NCBI GenBank assembly: GCA_902773065.1
Contig: CACYDD010000305.1
Location: forward strand, 1-6,326
Direction of reading: 5' to 3'
Length of the DNA: 6,326 nt
From: an uncultured Ruminococcus sp.
GTDB lineage: Bacteria; Bacillota; Clostridia; Oscillospirales; Acutalibacteraceae
Position 1 is the first letter of the stretch. The number at the start of each line of letters is the position of its first letter. Both the position numbers and the translations under genes were made by a program. A model generated the notes under the pieces. That model had not been told where the DNA came from and ran no database searches. It was given only the letters and a program-made list of their open reading frames with translations. Positions 1 to 5,818 of this stretch are shown one piece after another.

Positions 1-55
1 GTCCGATAGCTACTATGAGCATTGCAGTTTGTATGAACTCACTGTATGTATTCAT
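1..55 (-). CDS. Partial small hydrophobic peptide, possibly a holin-like / type I toxin
   Basis: Only the first 18 codons are in the window; the gene runs off the left edge. The start is the ATG at 55-53 on the minus strand, and the product begins MNTYSEFIQTAMLIVAIG. It is preceded at 9 bases by AGAGGGGG (72-65), a very strong Shine-Dalgarno, which is the main reason to believe in the gene. A short polar head followed at once by a hydrophobic stretch (AMLIVAIG) is the pattern of the roughly 30-40 residue 'putative holin-like toxin' membrane peptides of Firmicutes, which often begin M-x-T-Y. That assignment comes from remembered family resemblance and the upstream RNA structure, not from a full-length protein. 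It could instead be another small membrane protein. Confidence 0.45.
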   Translation of the reverse strand, partial: MNTYSEFIQTAMLIVAIG

Positions 56-64
56 ATTCGCTCA

Positions 65-112
65 CCCCCTCTCAGGGGCTTTATTAAGTCGTGCCCCTCC
101 AAAAAGTCGGGG
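65..112 (-). promoter_or_regulatory. Hairpins around the Shine-Dalgarno of the left-edge gene
   Basis: Read on the minus strand, the leader of the partial left-edge gene contains CCCCT-GAG-AGGGG (78-66), a five-pair, three-base-loop hairpin whose right arm is the Shine-Dalgarno itself. Just upstream, AGGGGC (98-93) can pair perfectly with GCCCCT (79-74). That would tie up the left arm of the first hairpin and free the ribosome binding site. CCCC (112-109) can in turn pair with GGGG (97-94). These mutually exclusive pairings are visible in the sequence. Shine-Dalgarno sequestration is well known in type I toxin mRNAs; that it operates here is inference. Confidence 0.4.
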
Positions 113-195
113 ATACCGCAATCTGCCGGACTCAATTTCGAGCTAAGCTTCATTGTAAAATGTCATTTATTGCCGCGCCATAAAGCCCCAGAATT

Positions 196-225
196 ATTTT
201 ACACTAACCTTTCACTAACAATCAA
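196..225 (-). promoter_or_regulatory. Possible promoter for the left-edge minus-strand gene
   Basis: On the minus strand, TTGATT (225-220) and TAAAAT (201-196) are separated by 18 bases and resemble sigma-70 type -35 and -10 boxes. Transcription from here would give a leader of roughly 130 bases ahead of the ATG at 55, containing the hairpins near the Shine-Dalgarno. The surrounding DNA is A/T-rich, so chance matches are easy and the call is weak. Confidence 0.3.
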
Positions 226-425
226 ATATTTTCAGATATAAGATATAATACTAATGTATAGCAGTTTCGGGCTGTTCAGGGGCAAAGAACAAAAGCCACT
301 GAAAAAGCATTAATCAGAATTCAAAAAAATTAAACAAATATATAAAATTTTAGGGTAATATTACTAATTTATCAAGGGCAATTTTATACTTTCAGACGAA
401 AAAGCACCTTAAAAATTATTAACTG

Positions 426-455
426 TTTACAAAAATATGCCCAAAGTGGTAAAAT
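426..455 (+). promoter_or_regulatory. Extended -10 promoter for the peptide/export cassette
   Basis: TTTACA (426-431) and TAAAAT (450-455) are 18 bases apart, and the -10 is preceded by TGG (447-449), giving the extended TGn element. Transcription would start near 462 and leave a leader of about 120 bases before the ATG at 582. It is the best promoter on the plus strand upstream of the cassette, and no comparable one is seen between the later, overlapping genes. Confidence 0.5.
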
Positions 456-568
456 AGAGGATAACAGACTACATTCTATTTCAAAAGCAATTTCTCCGAT
501 TCGGAAACAAAATGAATAAAGAATAATAAATAATTTTTGACTGTTTTTGAATTGAAAAGATTGCAGTC

Positions 569-574
569 AGGGGG
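569..574 (+). promoter_or_regulatory. Ribosome binding site of the first small ORF
   Basis: AGGGGG lies 7 bases before the ATG at 582. It is the only good Shine-Dalgarno between the promoter and the peptidase gene. It therefore marks 582 as the real start of the peptide locus even though the recognisable peptide lies further down in another frame. Confidence 0.55.
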
Positions 575-581
575 AACAATT

Positions 582-791
582 ATGACCAAACAAAAACGGG
601 CAAACCGCCACACGATGTCAAGAAAGATTCTGAGCATCTATAGCGACCCGGCATTGACATGGAACGGAACAGAATCCGCACTTACGAACCGGTATAAATG
701 GAAATTATTGAATTCAGCACGGAGGATGTTATCACTACATCCAATCCCAACGAAACCCCTGTCTACCCAGATACGAGTATGTAATCAATAA
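582..791 (+). CDS. Small ORF with good ribosome binding site, probable upper part of a broken precursor gene
   Basis: The frame starting MTKQKRANRHTMSRKI has AGGGGG at ideal spacing and runs 69 codons to the TAA at 789. Its first 39 codons, to NRYK (698), have codon use like the neighbouring genes and a basic, leader-like composition with no cysteine-rich core. After that point the same DNA read in another frame gives a much more convincing peptide, so the last 30 residues here (WKLLNSARRM onward) are probably out-of-frame sequence. If one more A stood in the AAA run at 696-698, this ORF would join the peptide at 698 and give a 67-residue product ending at 784. The ORF may therefore be a frameshifted precursor gene, an assembly error, or an independent unknown small protein. 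I recognise no domain in it. Confidence 0.4.
   Translation: MTKQKRANRHTMSRKILSIYSDPALTWNGTESALTNRYKWKLLNSARRMLSLHPIPTKPLSTQIRVCNQ
659..784 (+). pseudogene. Exported-peptide precursor interrupted by a stop (IIEFSTEDVITTS type)
   Basis: In this frame ATG 659 gives MERNRIRTYEPV, then TAA (695-697), then directly ATG 698 and MEIIEFSTEDVITTS, with the last 13 residues rich in N, P, T and acidic residues and ending at TAA 782-784. The pattern Y-x-P, then MEIIEF, then an acidic pair and V/I-I-T-T-S matches short peptides that I recall next to S26 peptidase-like and ABC transporter genes in Ruminococcus-type genomes. Tyr-Glu-Pro-Val sits at the expected distance before Met in the stop-containing frame, which suggests a Lys codon (AAA) changed to TAA and a restored product of 41 residues. 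Neither 659 nor 698 has a usable Shine-Dalgarno. The conserved block is probably leader and the final 13 residues the released part. There is no cysteine, so thioether-type peptides are unlikely. The 28-codon piece from 698 could still be made by restart at TAAATG. Confidence 0.5.
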
Positions 792-805
792 CATCACAAA
801 TCCAA

Positions 806-837
806 AAACGGCAGACAGCGAAGGCTGCCTGCCGTTT
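806..837 (+). terminator. Intercistronic hairpin, possible partial terminator or attenuator
   Basis: AAACGGCAGACAGC (806-819) pairs with GCTGCCTGCCGTTT (824-837) around a GAAG loop: 14 positions with a single A/C mismatch. It is followed by a broken T-rich run (GCTTTGTT) rather than a clean T tract, so termination would be incomplete. Its place between the peptide locus and the processing and export genes suits a device, or an RNA-stabilising end, that yields more precursor than machinery transcript. Confidence 0.55.
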
Positions 838-867
838 GCTTTGTTAACGAAAGGAGGCACGCGGCGG

Positions 868-1302
868 ATGAATAAAACAACATTTGAAGAAATCATACAG
901 CGTGACGGAAAGCTGATCTATACCAACAAGGGCGACAGCATGATGCCGCTGATCAAAGAGGGGCGTGACCTGCTTGTGATCTCCAGAACAGACGGCAGAC
1001 TGAAAAAATATGATGTGCCGCTCTACAAACGGGATTCGGGGCAGTATGTGCTGCACAGAATCATAAAGGTACGCAAAAATGATTATGTCATCTGCGGCGA
1101 CAATCGTTATCATAAAGAATACGGGATCACCGACCGCCATATTATCGGCGTCCTTACCGCTGTGATACGAAACGGCAAAGAAATTTCCGTAACAAACCGC
1201 CGCTACCGCCTTTATGTTCACGTATGGTATTTCCTGTTTCCTGTCAGGGCCTTTATCATGCGTGCCAGAAATGTTATCAGAAGGATCGAAAAGAAAAGAT
1301 GA
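868..1302 (+). CDS. S24/S26-type signal-peptidase-like protein
   Basis: A 144-residue protein with the core of the type I signal peptidase fold. The nucleophile motif is G-D-S-M-M-P with Ser24, followed by the hydrophobic box V-L-H-R-I-I with His63, and then G-D-N at 77-79 and a late Asp-containing I-I-G-V box (87-95). His in place of the bacterial Lys points to the Ser-His version of the family seen in ER, archaeal and SipW-like enzymes. There is no N-terminal membrane anchor; a hydrophobic, basic C-terminal stretch (about 112-135) may touch the membrane. The ATG at 868 is chosen because AAGGAGG (851-857) lies 10 bases upstream; a TTG at 841 would precede the Shine-Dalgarno. It overlaps the exporter gene by 4 bases. 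The likely role is cutting the exported peptide, or a related processing step; this is inferred from context. Family assignment is firm, substrate is not. Confidence 0.85.
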   Translation: MNKTTFEEIIQRDGKLIYTNKGDSMMPLIKEGRDLLVISRTDGRLKKYDVPLYKRDSGQYVLHRIIKVRKNDYVICGDNRYHKEYGITDRHIIGVLTAVIRNGKEISVTNRRYRLYVHVWYFLFPVRAFIMRARNVIRRIEKKR

Positions 1303-3011
1303 AAAACAATACTCTCAAATGGCTATTTACTGTTCCCGGAAAAAAGAAAATTTATATCCTGATCCTGATATTGGTGCAGGCACTCCACGGCGCAAGCGGC
1401 GTTCTTTATGCCCTGCTGCTGAGGAATATCGTAGATTGTGCGGTCAGCAAAAGTACGGACGGCTTTTTTCTGAATGTTTGCTTTACAATACTGCTTGTGA
1501 TCGCACAGCTTGCTATGAGGGCAGTAATACGCTTTCTGAACGAACTGTCAAAAGCAAGCATTGAAAATATCTTCAAAGAACGCCTGATGAAAAATCTGCT
1601 TGTCAAAGACTTTGCCAGCGTCAGCACAGTCCATTCGGGCGAATGGCTCAACCGGCTCACAAACGATACCGTCGTTGTGGCGGAAGGCTACACGGAAATC
1701 ATCCCCGGTATCGCAGGAATGGCAGTGAAAATGATCGGTGCTGTTATCATGATCATCATTTTGCAGCCAATGTTTGCCTGTATCCTCCTCCCCGGGGGCG
1801 CAGTGATTATCTTCTTCACCTATGCCTTTCGGAAAATACTTAAACGGCTGCACAAAAACGTTCAGGAAAAAGACGGCAGCCTGCGGATATTTTTGCAGGA
1901 AACACTCGGCAATATGATGATGATCCGTTCCTTTTCCGCTATGCAGCAGACAGAAACAGAACTGACAACCAAAACCCATGAACACAAAGCAGCAAGAATG
2001 AGAAAAAATCATTTTTCTAATTTCTGCAATATCGGTTTCGGGGCAGGCTTCAACGGAATGTACCTTTTAGGTGTCTGCTACTGCGGGTGGGGCATCCTGA
2101 CAGGTGCGATCACCTACGGAACACTGACAGCGATCACACAGCTTATTTCACAGATACAATCTCCCTTTGCGAATATCACAGGCTATCTCCCGAAATTTTA
2201 TGCAATGACAGCCAGTGCGGAACGACTGATGGAAATTGAGGAATTTAATGATGACACCACCGAACCGCCGCTGACACTTGCCGAGGTAACGGAATTCTAC
2301 ACTGACTGCCTGACAGCTTTCGGTCTGGAAAATGCCGAATTCACCTATTATCCTCCGTCCGACAGCGTAAAAGCTGCCGCCAAGGACAATATGCCTGTTG
2401 TGCTGAAAGATATTTCCCTGGAAATCAGAAAAGGCGACTATACGGCTTTCACAGGGCAAAGCGGCTGCGGAAAATCCACAGTGATAAAACTCCTGATGTG
2501 CATTTACCGCCCCGATTCGGGCAGGTGTTTTGTCAGCACCAAGGACGGCAGTACAGAGGAATTATCCCCAAAGTGGCACAGGATGTTTGCCTATGTTCCG
2601 CAGGGCAATAAGCTCATGAGCGGTACAATCAGAGAAGCGGTCGCCTTTGCCGACAGAACACAGCAAAATAATGATGAAAAAATCATGCAGGCTCTCAAAA
2701 TTGCCTGTGCGGATGATTTTGTTTCGGCACTTGAAAACGGGGCAGATACCCTGCTTGGTGAGCGCGGCACAGGACTTTCCGAGGGTCAGACACAAAGAAT
2801 TGCCATTGCAAGGGCAGTATTTTCCGACAGCCCTGTGCTGATTCTTGATGAAGCAACAAGCGCACTTGATTCCACCACAGAAAAACAACTTCTTGAAAAC
2901 CTCAGAAACATGACAGACAAAACCGTCATTATTGTGACCCATCGCCCTGCCGCCCTTGCAATTTGTGACAGAGTACTTGAATTTACAGAGAATGGAGTGA
3001 AAGAAAAATGA
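1299..3011 (+). CDS. ABC exporter, fused transmembrane and ATPase domains
   Basis: A 570-residue half-transporter of the peptide/lipid exporter type that should act as a dimer in the cytoplasmic membrane. Hydrophobic segments are visible near 18-41, 57-77, 135-155, 157-177 and 243-270, with a possible sixth near 276-295. The ATPase part has Walker A G-Q-S-G-C-G-K-S-T at 386-394, Q-loop Gln435 in Y-V-P-Q-G, signature L-S-E-G-Q at 493-497, Walker B V-L-I-L-D-E at 513-518 and the H-loop His548 in T-H-R. The signature carries Glu where Gly is usual, a tolerated variant. A linker of about 50 residues (316-365) between the domains is longer than usual. There is no N-terminal C39 peptidase domain, so any leader removal must come from elsewhere, perhaps the adjoining S26-like protein. 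The start at 1299 overlaps the previous stop as ATGA; upstream in-frame codons would intrude deep into the peptidase gene. The likely cargo is the peptide encoded upstream, by inference. Confidence 0.9.
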   Translation: MKNNTLKWLFTVPGKKKIYILILILVQALHGASGVLYALLLRNIVDCAVSKSTDGFFLNVCFTILLVIAQLAMRAVIRFLNELSKASIENIFKERLMKNLLVKDFASVSTVHSGEWLNRLTNDTVVVAEGYTEIIPGIAGMAVKMIGAVIMIIILQPMFACILLPGGAVIIFFTYAFRKILKRLHKNVQEKDGSLRIFLQETLGNMMMIRSFSAMQQTETELTTKTHEHKAARMRKNHFSNFCNIGFGAGFNGMYLLGVCYCGWGILTGAITYGTLTAITQLISQIQSPFANITGYLPKFYAMTASAERLMEIEEFNDDTTEPPLTLAEVTEFYTDCLTAFGLENAEFTYYPPSDSVKAAAKDNMPVVLKDISLEIRKGDYTAFTGQSGCGKSTVIKLLMCIYRPDSGRCFVSTKDGSTEELSPKWHRMFAYVPQGNKLMSGTIREAVAFADRTQQNNDEKIMQALKIACADDFVSALENGADTLLGERGTGLSEGQTQRIAIARAVFSDSPVLILDEATSALDSTTEKQLLENLRNMTDKTVIIVTHRPAALAICDRVLEFTENGVKEK

Positions 3012-4156
3012 CTAAGGAAGAATACCGAAAGAATATGGATGAAGTGATCTATCTTGTGTCCTGCGCCGTTAACGGCGTGACACCTGACAAAGAGCGGGTA
3101 AAAAAAATAAACCTGCCGGGACTTTACCAAGCCGCCGACAAGCATATGATAACCTCCATTATCGCCTTCGCCCTTGAATCCGCAGGAATATATGATCCTG
3201 CCTTCACACAGGCAAAAGGAAAGGCAATCCGGAAGGTTGCTGCAATGGATATTGACAAAGCACTTCTTTTTGAAAAGCTTGAAAAAGAAAAAATATGGTA
3301 TATGCCGCTGAAAGGCACTGTGATCAAAGATCTGTACCCGTCCTTCGGTATGCGGCAGATGTCCGATTTTGATATTCTTTTTGACAGCAGCTATAACAAT
3401 AAAATCAAGGAGATCATGTTGGATCTTGGTTTTACAACAGAGCATTTTGATGAGGGCAATCACGATGTTTATTACAAACAACCTGTCAGCAATTTTGAAA
3501 TGCACACAGGATTATTCTCACCCAAGCAGCAACAGGAAATCTATCACTATTATCAGGATGTCAAAAGCCGTCTGATTAAAGATGATGACAATCAGTACGG
3601 CTATCATTTCAGCAATGAAGATCTGTATATTTATATTACCGCACACGAATACAAGCACTTTTCTTCCGGCGGAACGGGGCTGCGTTCTGTACTTGATACT
3701 TATCTGTTCATGAAAAAGTATGGTGATCAGCTTGACTACGATTATATTGCGGCAGAAACCGAAAAACTCGGTATTCGTGAATTTGAGCAAAGCAACCGCC
3801 GTCTTGCTGTAAACCTTTTCGGCGGCAAAAAGCTTACCGACGAAGATCAGAAAATGCTTGAATATATCATTTCTTCCGGAACCTACGGCACATTGGTAAA
3901 CAGTGTGCAAAACAGACTCAATAAATACGGAAACGGAAAAACAGCCAAAGCAAAATATATCATACACAGATTATTTATCCCCATGGAAGACATAAAAGTT
4001 CACTATCCGTTTTTTTATAAGCACAAAATACTTCTCCCGGTTCTGTTCTTTTACAGGATCGGAAAATCGCTTACAAAGGGAAAGATAAAAACTAAAACAG
4101 AACTGAAATATCTTTGGAAAAAGAACGAAGACGAAAGGAGCAAAAACTACAAGTGA
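3008..4156 (+). CDS. Nucleotidyltransferase family protein (NTP_transf_5 type)
   Basis: A 382-residue cytoplasmic protein. L-K-G at 101-103, then L-Y-P (109-111), G-M-R (114-116) and S-D-F-D-I-L-F with Asp120 and Asp122 form the characteristic core of the uncharacterised NTP_transf_5 nucleotidyltransferase family. E-M-H at 164-166 is the likely third metal-binding acidic site. H-E-Y-K-H (213-217) followed by G-G-T-G-L-R-S-V-L-D (221-230) is the usual second conserved block. The fold transfers a nucleotide to a substrate hydroxyl or phosphate; the substrate of this family is not established. Members occur in some Firmicutes lasso-peptide clusters, but no lasso maturation enzymes are seen here. 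The ATG at 3008 overlaps the exporter stop (ATGA), and GGAG (2994-2997) lies 10 bases before it. Modification of the peptide, or of a resistance target, is plausible inference. Confidence 0.8.
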   Translation: MTKEEYRKNMDEVIYLVSCAVNGVTPDKERVKKINLPGLYQAADKHMITSIIAFALESAGIYDPAFTQAKGKAIRKVAAMDIDKALLFEKLEKEKIWYMPLKGTVIKDLYPSFGMRQMSDFDILFDSSYNNKIKEIMLDLGFTTEHFDEGNHDVYYKQPVSNFEMHTGLFSPKQQQEIYHYYQDVKSRLIKDDDNQYGYHFSNEDLYIYITAHEYKHFSSGGTGLRSVLDTYLFMKKYGDQLDYDYIAAETEKLGIREFEQSNRRLAVNLFGGKKLTDEDQKMLEYIISSGTYGTLVNSVQNRLNKYGNGKTAKAKYIIHRLFIPMEDIKVHYPFFYKHKILLPVLFFYRIGKSLTKGKIKTKTELKYLWKKNEDERSKNYK

Positions 4157-4668
4157 ATTCTTTAAACAATGCTGCGGCAAATGATTTCAAAACAAAATCA
4201 GTCCGGGAGCGTATTCGTGAGGAAATAGAAACCATCGTCAAGGAGAACGATATTGACAGAAAAAGATTTTATGAATATTCTAAGTTTGCTTATTCCGATG
4301 TCCTTAAACGATTTTATTACAGCTTTGCTGACTATGAAGCCTATCCGTATGACCCCAGGAACGGTTTATATTACTGCTGGCTTCATTTTCGCAAAGAGTT
4401 AAAAATCACTGCATCCATCAGATGCTTCAATTTTGAATGGTCGGCAAATCTTCAGAAACTCAAACATCTTATGCCTGATGTCAAAGACAAAAAACTGTAT
4501 CTCATACTGTCAGAAAACTGGGTATATGAAGGCTATATTGATGAGATTATCAGCGTACTGAACGAAACAGATATGCTGCTGGAAGATTTTTATATTGTAT
4601 CCCCAAAATACGACTGGTTCGTATCCTATTGTGATGACGGGGATTGTGCTGTCATTTACCGAAAATAA
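4153..4668 (+). CDS. Unknown 171-residue cytoplasmic protein, possible immunity/accessory protein
   Basis: I do not recognise the family with confidence. The chosen start is GTG at 4153, which overlaps the previous stop as GTGA and has AAGGAG at 4135-4140; a TTG at 4114 in the same frame would overlap the nucleotidyltransferase by 43 bases and lacks a Shine-Dalgarno. The product has a charged helical N-terminus (about 14-45), is rich in Tyr, Phe and Trp (Y-Y-C-W-L-H-F at 73-79), and ends in an alternating helix-strand region with L-S-E-N-W (119-123) and Y-I-V-S-P-K-Y-D-W (147-155). There is no signal peptide or membrane segment. This small soluble alpha/beta form resembles DUF6756- or SMI1-like proteins, a loose impression only. 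Its position as the last gene of a peptide-export operon makes immunity or an accessory role conceivable. Confidence 0.65.
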   Translation: MNSLNNAAANDFKTKSVRERIREEIETIVKENDIDRKRFYEYSKFAYSDVLKRFYYSFADYEAYPYDPRNGLYYCWLHFRKELKITASIRCFNFEWSANLQKLKHLMPDVKDKKLYLILSENWVYEGYIDEIISVLNETDMLLEDFYIVSPKYDWFVSYCDDGDCAVIYRK

Positions 4669-4672
4669 AATG

Positions 4673-4717
4673 AAACGCTTAAAAGAGGCTGTGGCGTTCC
4701 TCTTTTAAGCGTTTTTT
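4673..4717 (+). terminator. Strong intrinsic terminator of the peptide cassette, probably bidirectional
   Basis: AAACGCTTAAAAGAGG (4673-4688) pairs perfectly over 16 bases with CCTCTTTTAAGCGTTT (4699-4714), with a 10-base loop and a run of six T at 4712-4717. It begins 4 bases after the last stop of the cassette. The convergent mutY stop codon (4707-4705) lies inside the right arm, so the same hairpin probably serves the minus-strand transcript, whose downstream T run (TTTCATTTTATTTT) is less clean. Confidence 0.9.
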
Positions 4718-5784
4718 GCATAATTGAATTTCAGCGGAAAATAGTCCTGTTCGGTCACGCACCGTCGGAAAGCTGTCGGCAAAGGATATTCCTTTTGAAG
4801 TTCCTGCGGCGACACCCAAAGGAAACGGCTGTTTTCCTCCCTGACTTTCACAAGATAAGTCTTCATATACCAGTCGATATGCGTAAAAGCGTGTTTTGCT
4901 TCACCAATAGGAGAAATCTCTGTAAATGTCAGCTGCCATTCCTTTAATATATTTTTAATTTCTTCCTCTGTGCAGAATCCGTCTGTGTTCGGCAGCTGAT
5001 ACATACCTGACAGCAGACCTTTTTCGGGTCTTTTTTCGATTGCTGTTTTGTTGTCATCCGTCACTAACAGAAAGACCGTTTTTTCCTGTTTTTTGCGTTT
5101 CAGTTTTTTAATCCGCACAGGAAGTTCCGCTGTCAACTCTTCTTTGTAAGCAATACACTCACTTCGGACAGGACATTTCTCACAATCGGGTGTGCCGTTC
5201 GGCAGGCAGACAATCTCTCCCAGTTCCATCAGTGCTTCGTTGAACATTCCCGACCGCTCGGGCATGATTTGCCGCAGCAGATTATCGGTTTCTTTCTTGG
5301 TTTCGGGCAACAGTACATTTTTACGGCTTCCTGTTATTCTTGCCATTACCCGCAGCACATTTCCGTCCACAGCAGTAACTTTTTCGTTAAAACAGATAGA
5401 AGCGATCGCTCCTGCTGTATACTCCCCGACTCCCGGCAATTTCAGTAATTCTTGGTACGAATCGGGAAATGTGCCGCCATAGTTCTGCATGATCATTTTC
5501 GCTGCCTTTTTGAGATTTTTGGCACGGCTATAATAGCCTAAGCCCTCCCATAGCTTCAGCAACTTTTCTTCGGAAATCAGGCTCAGGCTCTTCACATCGG
5601 GAAGTTCCCGCATAAAAATTTCATAATATTTTTTAACCGCTTCAATTCTGGTCTGCTGTAACATAATTTCGGATATCCATACATGATATGGCTGTCGGTC
5701 ACTGCGCCAGGGCAATTCCCTTTTATTTGCTTCAAACCAATCCAGAAGCGGTCTGACCATATTTTGCAACTGTTCCTGCCTCAT
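4705..5784 (-). CDS. mutY: A/G-specific adenine DNA glycosylase MutY
   Basis: A 359-residue base-excision repair enzyme that removes adenine mispaired with 8-oxoguanine. The N-terminal glycosylase domain has P-W-R (25-27), S-E-I-M-L-Q-Q-T with catalytic Glu39, the helix-hairpin-helix L-P-G-V-G-E-Y-T-A (116-124) and A-V-D-G-N-V-L-R with catalytic Asp140. Four cysteines (193, 201, 204, 210) ligate the 4Fe-4S cluster; the first spacing is 7 residues rather than the 6 of E. coli, a variant that I recall in clostridial homologues. The C-terminal MutT-like domain (about 235-350) has F-T-H at 300-302, the loop that recognises 8-oxoG. The length is normal for the family. AGGAG lies 6 bases before the ATG. 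It follows the CarD-type gene by 34 bases on the same strand, so they are probably co-transcribed, and it converges on the peptide cassette. Confidence 0.95.
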   Translation of the reverse strand: MRQEQLQNMVRPLLDWFEANKRELPWRSDRQPYHVWISEIMLQQTRIEAVKKYYEIFMRELPDVKSLSLISEEKLLKLWEGLGYYSRAKNLKKAAKMIMQNYGGTFPDSYQELLKLPGVGEYTAGAIASICFNEKVTAVDGNVLRVMARITGSRKNVLLPETKKETDNLLRQIMPERSGMFNEALMELGEIVCLPNGTPDCEKCPVRSECIAYKEELTAELPVRIKKLKRKKQEKTVFLLVTDDNKTAIEKRPEKGLLSGMYQLPNTDGFCTEEEIKNILKEWQLTFTEISPIGEAKHAFTHIDWYMKTYLVKVREENSRFLWVSPQELQKEYPLPTAFRRCVTEQDYFPLKFNYAKNA

Positions 5785-5818
5785 GCTGATCTCCTGTAAA
5801 ATAATTGATCCGGAGCGT

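Larger units (their letters stand above)
226..581. other. A/T-rich intergenic region upstream of the peptide cassette
   Basis: No convincing gene is present on either strand. The stretch is strongly A/T-rich with frequent stops in all frames. It contains a TATAAT at 244-249 on the plus strand without a good -35 partner, and the better promoter candidate at 426-455. A weak GACTG/CAGTC inverted repeat (539-543 with 564-568) sits just ahead of the ribosome binding site of the first small ORF. I see no riboswitch, tRNA, repeat array or insertion-sequence end. Confidence 0.6.

Noticed and set aside
29..241. Plus-strand 70-codon reading frame at the left edge
   Set aside because: It has no ribosome binding site, crosses the hairpin-rich leader of the minus-strand small gene, and has a composition typical of non-coding sequence.
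244..249. TATAAT on the plus strand as a promoter
   Set aside because: No acceptable -35 box lies 16-18 bases upstream, and such hexamers are expected in DNA this A/T-rich. It could still drive an antisense or leader RNA, but I cannot support it.
537..565. TTGACT at 537 as a -35 box with ATTGCA as -10
   Set aside because: The -10 match is poor and any start would fall on the ribosome binding site of the ORF at 582.
690..710. Programmed -1 frameshift joining the ORF at 582 to the peptide
   Set aside because: The codons TAT AAA TGG AAA TTA do not form a canonical X-XXY-YYZ slippery heptamer, and no clear stimulatory structure follows closely.
841..870. TTG 841 as start of the peptidase gene
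   Set aside because: It lies upstream of the AAGGAGG at 851-857, which instead serves the ATG at 868.
844..1221. Minus-strand frame opposite the peptidase gene
   Set aside because: It is antisense to a clearly conserved S26-type coding sequence and has no ribosome binding site or family motif.
2786..3505. 239-codon minus-strand frame over the exporter/nucleotidyltransferase junction
   Set aside because: It is antisense to two genes with intact motifs, its residues are a cysteine/histidine-rich shadow pattern, and it spans a functional gene boundary.
426..4717. Lasso peptide or lanthipeptide cluster
   Set aside because: No asparagine-synthetase-like cyclase, transglutaminase-like protease, PqqD domain or lanthionine synthetase is encoded, and the candidate peptide has no cysteine.
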